Assembly (NCBI GenBank): GCA_038745855.1
Contig: JBCDLC010000006.1
Location: 1-64,000, forward strand
Source of the DNA: UBA5336 sp038745855
GTDB taxonomy: Bacteria > Pseudomonadota > Alphaproteobacteria > Caulobacterales > Hyphomonadaceae
DNA length: 64,000 nt
Direction: 5' to 3'
The position numbers and the translations under genes were made by a program. The notes under the pieces were generated by a model. The model made no database searches. It saw only the letters and a list, made by a program, of their open reading frames with translations, and was not told the DNA's origin. Below are positions 49,890 to 59,264 of the stretch, piece by piece. Numbering within the stretch: position 1 is the first letter of the stretch; each line of letters opens with the position of its first letter.

Positions 49890-52165
49890 CAGGCGACCGC
49901 GCCTGTGGCATGGTCGACCATAGCGCTTTCGTTGTTCCGATTACTTTTCGGCGCTCGGCCGGTCTGCATGCGCAGAGCGTTCAATGTCACGATGAGAGAC
50001 GAGGCAGACATTGCGATGGCGGCGATCAAAGGCGTGACGTGTCCTGTCACAGCGATAGGAACCGCAATGAAATTGTAGGCTGCGGCGAGGCCAAAGTTCT
50101 GTAGCGTTATGTGTTTCGCCGCCGCCGCCACATGCAGCGTATGTGGCACGGTCGACAATCCGCCTGAGTAGACTGCATCCGCTGAAGCCTGGCTGACATC
50201 TATGGCGCCACCGGGAGCCAGTGCCGCATGGGCCAGTGACAAGGCAGCGGCGTCATTGAGCCCATCGCCCACCATCAACACTTTGCGGCCTTCGGCGGCG
50301 AGGTCTTCGAGACGGGCAGCTTTGTCCTGCGGGCTCGCTGCGCTTTTCCAACGCTCAATGCCAAGGCGTCTCGCCATGGAGAACACGGCATCCTCCTTGT
50401 CGCCCGACAGGATTTCGATGCCGAGCCCCCGTGCCTGAAGCTTTCCAATTGCCCGGTGTGCATCGACGTGCACAGCGTCTTCAAAGATGAAAGGGATCGC
50501 CGGTCCGTCCCCCTGGCGGTACCAAAGCGCCGGGCCGGAATGTTGCGTTTCCGCGTCGCTACCGACCCAGCTTGCCGACCCAAGCCTGTGCTCCACACCG
50601 GCTATCGACGCTCGTAGGCCTGAACCAGGTTCCTCGGTGACATTTTTCGCGAGGATACCAGGACCGGCTGCAGACACCAGTGCGCGTGATAGGGGGTGCC
50701 GGCTTGCCCGGGCGAGTTGCGCTGCTGACATCAGAGCGCCTTCCGCTTCCTTTGTTGGGCACCAACGAGGGACACCGATTGTGAGCGTCCCTGTCTTGTC
50801 GAAGACCACGTAATCAATTTCGGAAATCCGTTCGAGGGCATCGCCGGATTTCAGGAATGTACCAGCGCGGAAAAGATTACCAGCGGCCACCATCTGTGCG
50901 ACGGGCGCTGCCAGGGCCAAGGCGCAAGGACACGTGATGATCAGCGTGGATGCGGCGATCATGGTGGCTTCTCGAACGCCGGCGCCGAGGAGCAACCACC
51001 CGGCGAAGGCGAGGAATGCCGTGGTATGAACGAAGGGGACGTAGAGGGAGACCGCGCGATCAGCGATCCTTCGGTATGTTGAGCGGCGTTGCTCACCCGA
51101 TTCAAGCAAAGCTGAGATGTCGGCGAGGAGAGAATCGTCGGCAGTGGAAAGGGCTTTGCCCTCGAGGGGGTCGCCCAAGTTGACTGAACCGGAGTAGATT
51201 TTCGTTCCCTTGGCGGCATAATTCGGCAAGCTCTCACCAGTGACCAAGCTCTCGTCCACTTCCGAACCGCCCCCGGTCACTTCGATGTCGATGACGACCT
51301 GCTCACCTTGCGCGACGAGAATTCTGTCGCCAGGCTCGATTTCATCGCTGCGGACGGCTTCGACCCTGTCTCCGGTGATCCGAGTAACAGGACGGTTTCG
51401 TATTGCTGCAAGTTCGTGTGCAGCTGCAAAAGCTCGGCGCCGGAGCCGAGCGTCGAGAAACCGGCCGATCAGGAGGAAGAACAGAAGCATCACGCAGGCA
51501 TCAAAATACGCGTGGGTGCCGCCGTGTACTGTTTCCCAAATACTCACACCGAACGCGAGCAAGATCGCCAGCGAGATCGGCACGTCCATATTGACCGATC
51601 GATGCTTAAGCGCGCCCAAAGCGCTCGCAAAGAAGTGCTGTCCTGAGAACAAAACGACCGGCAGCGCGATCAATCCCGAAAGGGCGTGGAAGGTAGTGCG
51701 TGTCTGCTCTCCCATTTCAGTCTGACCGCCCCAGACGGAGACCGACAGGAGCATTATGTTCGCCGTCGCGAAACCAGCGACCCCCATGGCGACCAATAGC
51801 TTACGCTCTTCCTTCTTATGCTCGCTTTCGGCGGTATCAGTGGATCGAGCGGTGACGCCATAACCCAACCCGGCCACGGTTGCCGCAACGCCGTTGGCAG
51901 AAAGAGATGCATTGCCTGTTACGCTGAGAGTCCCATTGGACAGGTTGACCCGAACCGCTGTGACGCCCTCCAGCGCTCTGACTGCGGTTTCAATCTTCGC
52001 AATACAGCCGCCACACTTGGCGCCGCGTATGGAAAGGTCGAGCTTATGCAAACCGTCCTTCACCCTCACGAAGGCGCTCAGGTCAGCGCTGTGCGCCGAG
52101 CGCGTTGGCGGGGCAAGTCCTGCAGGACATCCCGTTTCGGGCATATCGGCTGGAACGTCAGTCAT
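49889..52165 (-). CDS. ccoI: Copper-exporting P1B-type ATPase CcoI/FixI
   Basis: A 758-aa heavy-metal ATPase of the inner membrane that supplies copper for cbb3 oxidase assembly. A heavy-metal-associated domain with GAKCGGC (about 48-54) is followed by eight helices, the copper-channel CPC in TCPCALALAAP, phosphorylation site DKTGTLTIG, SRHPLSRALV with the nucleotide-binding HP, and GDGLNDAAAL. A Cys in the N-terminal extension (GCPAG) is outside the HMA motif. It overlaps ccoH by 4 bp. Confidence 0.93.
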   Translation of the reverse strand: MTDVPADMPETGCPAGLAPPTRSAHSADLSAFVRVKDGLHKLDLSIRGAKCGGCIAKIETAVRALEGVTAVRVNLSNGTLSVTGNASLSANGVAATVAGLGYGVTARSTDTAESEHKKEERKLLVAMGVAGFATANIMLLSVSVWGGQTEMGEQTRTTFHALSGLIALPVVLFSGQHFFASALGALKHRSVNMDVPISLAILLAFGVSIWETVHGGTHAYFDACVMLLFFLLIGRFLDARLRRRAFAAAHELAAIRNRPVTRITGDRVEAVRSDEIEPGDRILVAQGEQVVIDIEVTGGGSEVDESLVTGESLPNYAAKGTKIYSGSVNLGDPLEGKALSTADDSLLADISALLESGEQRRSTYRRIADRAVSLYVPFVHTTAFLAFAGWLLLGAGVREATMIAASTLIITCPCALALAAPVAQMVAAGNLFRAGTFLKSGDALERISEIDYVVFDKTGTLTIGVPRWCPTKEAEGALMSAAQLARASRHPLSRALVSAAGPGILAKNVTEEPGSGLRASIAGVEHRLGSASWVGSDAETQHSGPALWYRQGDGPAIPFIFEDAVHVDAHRAIGKLQARGLGIEILSGDKEDAVFSMARRLGIERWKSAASPQDKAARLEDLAAEGRKVLMVGDGLNDAAALSLAHAALAPGGAIDVSQASADAVYSGGLSTVPHTLHVAAAAKHITLQNFGLAAAYNFIAVPIAVTGHVTPLIAAIAMSASSLIVTLNALRMQTGRAPKSNRNNESAMVDHATGAVA

Positions 52166-52650
52166 CGAATGCTAACCTGCTTCCTGGCGACGAATTCAGG
52201 CCATTCATCGCCCGGTGCAAAGACCGACGCAATCGCTTCCCACTCACCCGGCGCAAGATGATCCAGCGCGGCTTCATACTCCCCTGCCACTTTTGGCGTG
52301 AGAACCACGACGGTATCGTCAGCGGTTGTCGCGAGGCGACGCAGTGTCACTTCAACGCGCCTCCAGCCGACAGGGGCTCCGGAATGATCTGAAAGACGGA
52401 ACACAAGTACAGAGCCGCGGACGCCAATCTCAGCCGACCAATCGAGTTCGGCCTGGCTGGCGCGCGCTTCGAGCACGGAATTGTAGTTGAGCCCCTGAAC
52501 GTAGGATTTCGGAATGTCTTCCCCGGGGAATGATACAATGGCGTGGTACAGGAAGACCCCATTCACTGCGAACATGAGACCGAAGAAGCTGAGTAGCCAA
52601 GCGAGGGCATGCCAGGCGGTAAAAGGGGGTGAGGAGGGTGTTTCGTTCAT
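52162..52650 (-). CDS. ccoH: FixH/CcoH cbb3 oxidase assembly protein
   Basis: A 162-aa bitopic membrane protein. The N-terminal helix (ALAWLLSFFGLMFAVNGVFL) and the sequence KSYVQGLNYN directly after it are typical of FixH. The periplasmic part is a small beta domain. It overlaps ccoI by 4 bp and shares its first base with the ccoG stop, so G-H-I are translationally coupled. Confidence 0.92.
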   Translation of the reverse strand: MNETPSSPPFTAWHALAWLLSFFGLMFAVNGVFLYHAIVSFPGEDIPKSYVQGLNYNSVLEARASQAELDWSAEIGVRGSVLVFRLSDHSGAPVGWRRVEVTLRRLATTADDTVVVLTPKVAGEYEAALDHLAPGEWEAIASVFAPGDEWPEFVARKQVSIR

Positions 52651-54155
52651 TACTTTGGCGTCCTGAAAGGCGTTCGATTGATTATGGTTTCACCGCTGCT
52701 TTCATCGGTGAGTGTGAAGATGACATGGGTTTGAGCCACACCTTTAGGCATCGTTACCAGCACGCGGTATCGGTCTACGCCGTGCGCTGCGACAGGCAAG
52801 CGCGCCATCGTTCCCATTTCTGTTTCCAGACCAATGATCTCGAAAAACGTGTTCTCGGATGCACCAAGGGTCACCCGCATCGTTCGCGGTTCGCTGGCCT
52901 TGTTTACGAGTTTGAGCGTGTAGCCGTTGCGGACATCGCCATTCGACAGCTGGACAAACGAGGGTGAGCGATCCTTGATGATGTTGATCTCAAATGTTGC
53001 TTTGGTCGAAAGACCAAAAAGTATAAGCGCACCAATGGCAGTCATCAGGACGGCGTATAAAACGGTTCGTGTGCGGATCAGTCGGTATTCGGGAGGTTTC
53101 CCCCCGGCCGCCCTTGCAGCAACAGCGGCATCGGTATCGTAGGCAATCAGCCCCTGGGGACGATCGATAGAAGCCATCATCTGGTTGCAGGCATCAATGC
53201 AGAGAGCGCAATGGATACACTCCAACTGAGGGCCATTGCGGATATCGATACCAACCGGGCAAACCTGCACGCACTGTTTGCAGTCGATGCAGTCACCGCG
53301 GACAGTCCATGATTGACTTTTACGCTTTGGGCCGCGCGGTTCCCCGCGGTCGTAGCGATAGGTGACATTCAGGGCGTGCTCGTCGGTCAGCGCAGCCTGG
53401 ATACGTGGCCATGGACACATGTATGTACAGACCTGCTCACGCATGGTCCCGGCAAGGAAGTAGGTGGTCAAGGTCAGGATGCCGGCAAACCAGTATGCGG
53501 TGAGTGGGGCTTCGCCGGTGAACCAGCCCCGCGCAATCGTGGGCGCGTCGTGCCAATAGAAAATGAAGGCCCCGCCGGTCCAGAAAGCGACAATGAGCCA
53601 GACCGTGTGCTTGCCGGCTTTTCGCAGTGCCTTGTTGGCGGTCCATCTCGCTTTGTCGAGCCGCATCCGCGCTGCACGGTCGCCCTCGAATGTGCGCTCG
53701 ATCCAGATGTAGAGATCTGTCCAAACTGTTTGGGGGCAGGCATATCCACACCAGACCCGGCCGAGTAAAGCGGTCACGAAAAACAGTGCGAGCGCACTCA
53801 GGATCATCAGCCCGGCGAGGTAGTAGGCATCTTGGGGCCAGATTTCGATCCAGAAGAAATAGAATTTCTCTCCGGCAAAATCCGCGAGAACGGCCTGATT
53901 AGGAATCCCCTCACCGCGATCCCATCGAATCCAAGGAATGAGGTAGTAGATCGAAAGCGAAACGGCCATCACGATCCATTTGACTGTTCGGAACGGCCCA
54001 TGGGCGAGCTTTGGATAAATCTGCTCGCGCTTTGCATAAAGGTTAGGGGGCGGTGTCGATGGCCCTTCCTGGGCACACGCCGGTTCACTCGCTGGCCGTG
54101 AAAATGCCGGCGGTTTCGATTCGACCAGATTCAATAGGGTGGTCGATGTCGCCAT
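52650..54155 (-). CDS. ccoG: Cytochrome oxidase accessory protein CcoG/FixG
   Basis: A 501-aa integral membrane ferredoxin-like protein with about five helices and two [4Fe-4S]-type motifs: CIDCKQCVQVCPVGID and CIHCALCIDACNQMM. A further GYACPQTVW and CTYMCPWPR add conserved cysteines of the RdxA/FixG family. The C-terminal Ig-like domain is periplasmic. It is thought to reduce copper for CuB insertion. It lies between ccoP and ccoH on the minus strand. Confidence 0.93.
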   Translation of the reverse strand: MATSTTLLNLVESKPPAFSRPASEPACAQEGPSTPPPNLYAKREQIYPKLAHGPFRTVKWIVMAVSLSIYYLIPWIRWDRGEGIPNQAVLADFAGEKFYFFWIEIWPQDAYYLAGLMILSALALFFVTALLGRVWCGYACPQTVWTDLYIWIERTFEGDRAARMRLDKARWTANKALRKAGKHTVWLIVAFWTGGAFIFYWHDAPTIARGWFTGEAPLTAYWFAGILTLTTYFLAGTMREQVCTYMCPWPRIQAALTDEHALNVTYRYDRGEPRGPKRKSQSWTVRGDCIDCKQCVQVCPVGIDIRNGPQLECIHCALCIDACNQMMASIDRPQGLIAYDTDAAVAARAAGGKPPEYRLIRTRTVLYAVLMTAIGALILFGLSTKATFEINIIKDRSPSFVQLSNGDVRNGYTLKLVNKASEPRTMRVTLGASENTFFEIIGLETEMGTMARLPVAAHGVDRYRVLVTMPKGVAQTHVIFTLTDESSGETIINRTPFRTPK

Positions 54156-54163
54156 ACTGGCAC

Positions 54164-55057
54164 CTACTCGCCGCCACCGAGCGAATGGACATAGACAGAA
54201 ACAGCCTTGATCGTGGCTTCATCGAGTCGGCCAGCCCACGCAGGCATATGGGCGTTCCTGGCCGTGTGGATGGAGGCGTAGATATCGCTCGGTTCGCCAC
54301 CGAAGAGCCATTCGCTGTCGGTCAGGTTCGGTGCACCCTGTATTGGATCACCCCTGCCATCTGCGCCGTGGCAAGAGCCGCAGTGCTGGGCAAACGTTTG
54401 AGCTCCGCGGGCGACGGCACTGGCTTCGCTTGGCCTGCCTGAGATGTCGAGCAAGTGGGCGACCAGGTCATCGATCTGGTCGTTTGTGAGAATGCCATCC
54501 CGCCCGAAATTCGGCATGAGAGAGAAACGGGTGTCCAGATTGTCTTCGTGGCGAATGCCATTCTGAATCGTGGCCTGAATGCCGTCCAGCGTGCCACTCC
54601 ACAGCCAAATATCATCTGCAAGGGATGGGTATCCCTTTGCGCCGCGACCACCCGCGCCATGACAGGTGGCGCGATTATCGCCGAATACACTTTCCCCCAT
54701 GGCGAGGGCAAATTGCTGGAGGCTGCGGTCGGTGCGAATTTCCTCGAGGCTCGCGTCGAGAAGCGCTGTGGACATGCCCTGACGCTCGCGATCCAACTCG
54801 GCCATGGCCGCGGCAACTTCTGTCCGGTCCGAGTGGTTCCGGATGCCGGTCGTGTTGGATTGCTCGGTGAATGGCAGTCCTGGGATGGCTGGCATCAAGA
54901 ACATGTAACCTATGGCCCAGACGATGGTCACATACCAGATGTTCAGCCACCACCGCGGCAGCGGATTATTGAGTTCTGTTATGCCATCCCAGCTGTGACC
55001 GGTCGTCTCGACCTGAGTTACGGGATCGACGGTTTTTTCATGGGGGATATCGGTCAT
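54164..55057 (-). CDS. ccoP: cbb3 oxidase diheme subunit CcoP with altered first heme site
   Basis: A 297-aa membrane-anchored cytochrome c subunit. N-terminal GHSWDGITELNNPLPRWW and a transmembrane helix are typical, followed by two cytochrome c domains. The second heme motif is normal (CGSCH). The first reads R129-A-T-C132-H133 where CcoP has CxxCH: codon CGC (plus-strand 54671-54673) replaces an expected TGC, a single-base difference. Met ligands (LMPNFGRDG, AHMPAW) are in place. Either the strain has a single-cysteine heme site, or this is a sequencing error or a damaging mutation. It overlaps ccoQ by 4 bp. Confidence 0.93.
   Translation of the reverse strand: MTDIPHEKTVDPVTQVETTGHSWDGITELNNPLPRWWLNIWYVTIVWAIGYMFLMPAIPGLPFTEQSNTTGIRNHSDRTEVAAAMAELDRERQGMSTALLDASLEEIRTDRSLQQFALAMGESVFGDNRATCHGAGGRGAKGYPSLADDIWLWSGTLDGIQATIQNGIRHEDNLDTRFSLMPNFGRDGILTNDQIDDLVAHLLDISGRPSEASAVARGAQTFAQHCGSCHGADGRGDPIQGAPNLTDSEWLFGGEPSDIYASIHTARNAHMPAWAGRLDEATIKAVSVYVHSLGGGE
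54671..54673 (-). other. Arg codon in place of heme-attachment Cys in ccoP
   Basis: The codon for residue 129 is CGC on the minus strand. A T at its first base would restore TGC and the canonical CATCH heme motif. Surrounding sequence and downstream frame are intact. Confidence 0.85.
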
Positions 55058-55212
55058 CGGTCTGGTCCCCCGTCATCGAGCGGTGCACGCGCCGCCTGGT
55101 CGAATGTCGCCTTGTTCTTTGGCCACAGCGCATACAGAAGCGCTCCTGCGAACATCAGAACGAAGTAAACGAGACCACCGGTCTGGGCGAAACTGGCAAG
55201 AATTTCATACAT
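55054..55212 (-). CDS. ccoQ: cbb3 oxidase small subunit CcoQ
   Basis: A 52-aa protein, MYEILASFAQTGGLVYFVLM, with one transmembrane helix and the motif ALLYALWPKNKATFDQAA typical of CcoQ (FixQ). It lies between ccoO (10 bp upstream) and ccoP (4 bp overlap). Its role is stabilising the interaction of CcoP with CcoNO. Confidence 0.93.
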   Translation of the reverse strand: MYEILASFAQTGGLVYFVLMFAGALLYALWPKNKATFDQAARAPLDDGGPDR

Positions 55213-55222
55213 GACTGGGTCC

Positions 55223-55993
55223 CTATCGCCTGTTGCTCAGGTCGTCGGCTTCGTAGGTGGAGAAATCCACCAGCGTACCGGTCATTTGCAGGTAGGCCAC
55301 CAACGCATCCATCTCGGTGATCCGCTTGGGATCACCATCGAAGTCGCGGGCCTCGATCGTCTCCTCACGGCCAGATGCCTCTGTGTAACTGGTTATCAGC
55401 CCATCGATGTGGTCATAGCCGCGTTCATTGGGGTCGGCCTGCGCGACGAGATGGCCGCGCGCATTCTCGATCATCTCATCGGTATACGGAACGCCGACCA
55501 AACGCTCTGTCCGTAGACGGTCTTCTATATTGCCGAACCGCAAGGTCTTTTCTGCGAGGAACGCGTAGGGCGGCATAATGGACTCTGGCACGAGCGCCCT
55601 CGGGTCCTTCAGATGCTCAACCTGCCATTCGGCTGAATATTTGCCGCCAACCCGTGCGAGGTCCGGACCGGTTCGCTTTGAACCCCATTGGAATGGGTGA
55701 TCGTACATGCTTTCGGCTGCGAGAGAGTAGTGGCCATACCGCTCGATTTCATCTCGCAACGGCCTGACCATCTGGGAATGGCAGACATAGCAGCCCTCGC
55801 GAATGTAGATGTCACGACCGGCAAGCTCGAGCGGTGTGTAAGGGCGCATGCCCTCAACGCGCTCGATGGTGTTGTCCATGTACATGAGCGGTGCCAGCTG
55901 AATAATACCGCCAATGGAGACAACGATCAGTATACCAATGGTCAGAAGCAACGAATGACGTTCAAAAACGTCGTGATGATCGAGCACAGTCAT
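55223..55993 (-). CDS. ccoO: cbb3 oxidase monoheme subunit CcoO
   Basis: A 256-aa membrane-anchored cytochrome c. RHSLLLTIGILIVVSIGGIIQL is the anchor region; CYVCHSQMVRP is the intact heme site; GGKYSAEWQVEHLKDPR and PESIMPPYAFL (Met ligand) are conserved. The ATG at 55993 gives the standard N terminus, and the longer frame to 56077 would overlap ccoN in another register. It begins 10 bp after ccoN. Confidence 0.95.
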   Translation of the reverse strand: MTVLDHHDVFERHSLLLTIGILIVVSIGGIIQLAPLMYMDNTIERVEGMRPYTPLELAGRDIYIREGCYVCHSQMVRPLRDEIERYGHYSLAAESMYDHPFQWGSKRTGPDLARVGGKYSAEWQVEHLKDPRALVPESIMPPYAFLAEKTLRFGNIEDRLRTERLVGVPYTDEMIENARGHLVAQADPNERGYDHIDGLITSYTEASGREETIEARDFDGDPKRITEMDALVAYLQMTGTLVDFSTYEADDLSNRR

Positions 55994-56003
55994 TGCAGTC
56001 TCC

Positions 56004-57680
56004 CTATTCCGCCGGCACAAGTTTGGGCGAAGCTGCCGATCCAGACGTGCTAGCGTCGCGGTGTGAGCGGGCTTCACCTTTTCCGAGCGCTGTCAGTGTC
56101 AGGTTGATCGACATCAGGACGGCGCCGGCGAAGTAAAGCAGTCCGCCAAAGGCTCTGATGATGTAGCTGATATGTTTGGCTTCTACGGTCTCAACGAAGC
56201 TGTATTCCAGGAAACCGAACTCATTGTAAGCACGCCACATGAGGCCTTCGGTAATGCCTGCGAACCACATCGAGATCATGTAGAAGAGGATGCCGATGGT
56301 CGAGATCCAGAAATGCCATTCGACCAGGCCTTTCGAGTAAAGGGCGGGCCTTTTCCAGAGCCATGGCGTAAGACAATAAAGGGCGCCAAATGAGATGTAT
56401 CCCACCCAGCCCAGTGCACCGGAATGCACATGTCCGATACCCCACTCGGTGTAGTGGCTGAGCGCATTCACAGCCCGCACGCTCATCAGCGGCCCTTCAA
56501 AGGTGGCCATGCCGTAGAACGCCAGACTGACGACCATCATGCGGACAACGGGATCGGTCCGCAATTTGTCCCAGGCGCCCGAGAGCGTCATGACGCCGTT
56601 GATCATGCCGCCCCAACTGGGCATCCAGAGCATGATCGAGAAGGTCATCCCAAGGGTCTGCGCCCACTGCGGCAGTGCCGTGTAGTGGAGGTGGTGCGGA
56701 CCAGCCCAGATGTAGATGAAGATCAGGCTCCAGAAGTGTACAATGGAGAGCCTGTAGGAATAGACGGGACGGTTCACCCGCTTTGGGATAAAGTAGTACA
56801 TAATCGCCAGAAAGCCGGTGGTCAGGAAGAAGCCCACAGCGTTATGTCCATACCACCATTGGGTCATGGCATCCTGGACGCCAGCGAAAACCTGCACGGA
56901 CTTTGACCCGGTAAGGCTGACGGGGATCGAAAGATTGTTGACGATGTGGAGCATCGCGATGGTCACGATGAAGGACAGGTAGAACCAGTTCGCCACATAG
57001 ATGTGGGGCTCTTTCCGTTTCCACAGTGTTCCCAGGAAAACGAGCAGATACACGACCCAGACCAAGGTGAGCCAGAGGTCAACATACCACTCAGGCTCGG
57101 CGTATTCCTTCGACTGGGTCACACCGAGCAGGTAACCCGTCGCCGCCAGCACGATGAAGATCTGGTAACCCCAGAAAACAAACCACGGCCACATCCCACC
57201 TGCCAGTCGCGTGCGGCAAGTCCGTTGCACCACATAGAAGCTAGTCGCGAGCAGGACATTACCGCCGAATGCAAAGATCACCGCCGAGGTATGAAGCGGC
57301 CGCAAGCGTCCAAAGTTCAGCCAGCCATGCTCTGGGAAGTAAAATAAGGCCGGCCAGGTCAACTGAAGCGCAATGATGACCCCCACAAGGAGGCCTGCCA
57401 GCCCCCAGAACGTGGACGCGAATACGCCAAACTTCACGAGTGTGTCTTCATACGTTCTATGGTCGAACGGGTTGCGGTCTCCGAGTGTCGCGCTCCAGCC
57501 CGCCAGACCAATTAGAAAGACGCCGCTGAGGGCGAGGAAGGTAAGGGCCTGAATTTCCATGCCCGGATCGGCTGCATGTCCGGCAATCAGAATTGCGAGA
57601 AGTGTAAACGTGCCCATGAGGGCTCCAACCATGACCAAACTGGCGTGGTCGGCGTGTGCCGGTCGTTTCGCTGAAAGCAT
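56004..57680 (-). CDS. ccoN: cbb3 oxidase catalytic subunit CcoN
   Basis: A 558-aa heme-copper oxidase subunit I, C-type, with about 12-14 helices; it reduces oxygen with high affinity. RPLHTSAVIFAFGGN holds a heme ligand His, and QWWYGHNAVGFFLT the CuB-ligand His region with its cross-linking Tyr in this family. GPHHLHYTALPQWAQ supplies the CuB His pair, and GHVHSGALGWVG a heme ligand. GGGGAGA precedes the ATG at 57680; a GTG at 57698 is less likely. First gene of the ccoNOQP-GHIS run. No FNR/FixK-type box was recognised in its upstream region. Confidence 0.95.
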   Translation of the reverse strand: MLSAKRPAHADHASLVMVGALMGTFTLLAILIAGHAADPGMEIQALTFLALSGVFLIGLAGWSATLGDRNPFDHRTYEDTLVKFGVFASTFWGLAGLLVGVIIALQLTWPALFYFPEHGWLNFGRLRPLHTSAVIFAFGGNVLLATSFYVVQRTCRTRLAGGMWPWFVFWGYQIFIVLAATGYLLGVTQSKEYAEPEWYVDLWLTLVWVVYLLVFLGTLWKRKEPHIYVANWFYLSFIVTIAMLHIVNNLSIPVSLTGSKSVQVFAGVQDAMTQWWYGHNAVGFFLTTGFLAIMYYFIPKRVNRPVYSYRLSIVHFWSLIFIYIWAGPHHLHYTALPQWAQTLGMTFSIMLWMPSWGGMINGVMTLSGAWDKLRTDPVVRMMVVSLAFYGMATFEGPLMSVRAVNALSHYTEWGIGHVHSGALGWVGYISFGALYCLTPWLWKRPALYSKGLVEWHFWISTIGILFYMISMWFAGITEGLMWRAYNEFGFLEYSFVETVEAKHISYIIRAFGGLLYFAGAVLMSINLTLTALGKGEARSHRDASTSGSAASPKLVPAE

Positions 57681-57833
57681 CGCTGGTCGTCTCCCCACCA
57701 GTTTCTCCGCGTGTCTGATGATCGTTCTACTGAAGGCCTGGGGGCGGGCGTATAGGGGAAACTACGGATGGTGAGCAGGTGGGGTTGGGCCGAGATGTAG
57801 CCATGAAGTCATTGGACGCTTGGAGGAGACGCC

Positions 57834-58094
57834 ATGTCTCGAATGTCCATCTTTCTTGTGGGCGCAATTTGCGTGGGTATTGGGGCCTTGAAAGTATGGC
57901 TCCACGTCTCGTCAGGCCCTGTCTTGACCTTTGAAAGCTGCCAGGGCGGCGTGCTGACCATAGCGAAAACGAATTCTGGCGCGCATTGTTGGGGGTGTTA
58001 CACCGCAGCGCTCGGAACGGCCCTGCTTGCTATTGGTATTTGGCCGTTAAGGCTGAATTTGAACCATGCTGCGATCAAATGGGTTTCGCGATGA
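57834..58094 (+). CDS. Small two-helix membrane protein with conserved-looking cysteines
   Basis: An 86-aa protein with two hydrophobic segments (about 5-22 and 55-72) and a short loop containing SCQGGVLTIAK and HCWGCYTA, that is one isolated Cys and a His-Cys-x2-Cys. GGAGGAGACG lies just before the ATG. It is divergent from ccoN and 27 bp upstream of fixL, so it may be part of the oxygen-regulated unit. The cysteines could bind metal or form a disulfide. No family name is offered. Confidence 0.65.
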   Translation: MSRMSIFLVGAICVGIGALKVWLHVSSGPVLTFESCQGGVLTIAKTNSGAHCWGCYTAALGTALLAIGIWPLRLNLNHAAIKWVSR

Positions 58095-58121
58095 TGGTCA
58101 GTAGAAGGATGATCAATTGCG

Positions 58122-59261
58122 ATGAGCGAGTTTTATCCCGATCCATCGCCAGAGGGACTGGGCATCTTGTTCGATACCGTCTTGCGGTCGGTCCCCGATG
58201 CGATGGTGCTGATCGATGAGGCGGGAATTATCATGGCTTTCAGTCAGTCGGCTGAGAAGCTATTCGGGATGAAGGCTGCCGATGTCATGGGGCTGAATAT
58301 CTCTATACTGATGTCGGGGGCAGATGAGCGCCACCATGACCGGTACATCTCCAGCTATCTGAACACCGGCGAGAAACAGATCATCGGCAAGGGACGGGTG
58401 GTGAAAGCGCGGCTGGCGACCGGCAACGTTATCCCTGTCCATCTCACAATCGGCGAAGCGCGCATTGGAGAGCGCCGCTATTTCTCCGGCTACATTCGCG
58501 ATGTCACAGAACAACAGGCCGCCGATCACCAGATCAGCCAAATGCAGGCTGAACTCAGTAATTTCTCTCGGCTCAGCACCGCTGGCACCATGGCGTCAGC
58601 AATGGCTCATGAGCTCAATCAACCGCTGACAGCCGTGGCAAACTACCTTGAGGCTGCTCGCGACATGCTCGAGTCGCCCGAACCCGATGTCGTGGCGCTC
58701 GTACAGGAGGCGCTCGATGCAGCGGCCAATCAATGTGTGCGCGCCGGAAACATCGTCAGGAAATTGAGAGATTACGTCTCACGCGGTGAATTCGAACTCA
58801 GTAAATCTGATCTCGGCGCATTAACGCAACAAGGCATTTCACTTTCCAAGATTGGCGTGGAAGGCGCTGTCCCGAGGGTGATTTACAATGGGACGGGCGA
58901 ACAATTCCTGGTCTGGTGCGATGCGTTGCAAATCCGCCAGGTCATCTTGAACCTGATACGTAATGCCGTCGATGCCACCCAAGATCGCGCCTCTCCGATC
59001 ATCGAAATCGGTATTTGCAAATCGGAGCGCGACGAGGACTTCATCGTCCTCAGCGTGTCGGACAACGGGCCGGGCGTAGAGCTTGATGACGAGCGCTCAC
59101 CGTTCGAACCCTTTCAGAGTTCGAAACCGGACGGCATGGGACTGGGGCTTTCGATCTGCCAGACCATCATAGAAGCCCACGGCGGTGAAATCTGGGTCGA
59201 AAAAAGCGCGCTCGGTGGCGCCAGTTTCTGTTTCACCCTCAAAGCTGTCGAGGCGGGGTGA
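58122..59261 (+). CDS. fixL: Oxygen-sensor histidine kinase FixL (heme PAS)
   Basis: A 379-aa soluble kinase. The PAS domain (about 16-130) carries the FixL heme pocket: ERHHDRYISSYLNTGEKQII with the proximal His (H71/H72) and the following GKGRVV Arg. HisKA has H163 in MAHELNQPLTAVANYLEAA, then HATPase motifs NLIRNAVDAT, DNGPG and GMGLGLSI. No transmembrane helices are seen, unlike the rhizobial FixL with four. It should phosphorylate FixJ (next gene, 3 bp away) under low oxygen and so control the adjacent cco genes. Confidence 0.9.
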   Translation: MSEFYPDPSPEGLGILFDTVLRSVPDAMVLIDEAGIIMAFSQSAEKLFGMKAADVMGLNISILMSGADERHHDRYISSYLNTGEKQIIGKGRVVKARLATGNVIPVHLTIGEARIGERRYFSGYIRDVTEQQAADHQISQMQAELSNFSRLSTAGTMASAMAHELNQPLTAVANYLEAARDMLESPEPDVVALVQEALDAAANQCVRAGNIVRKLRDYVSRGEFELSKSDLGALTQQGISLSKIGVEGAVPRVIYNGTGEQFLVWCDALQIRQVILNLIRNAVDATQDRASPIIEIGICKSERDEDFIVLSVSDNGPGVELDDERSPFEPFQSSKPDGMGLGLSICQTIIEAHGGEIWVEKSALGGASFCFTLKAVEAG

Positions 59262-59264
59262 TCC

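Noticed and set aside
57681..57833. FNR/FixK box (TTGAT-N4-ATCAA type) upstream of ccoN
   Set aside because: I looked for it by eye on both strands here and at 49605-49730 and did not find a match with four or more conserved bases in each half.
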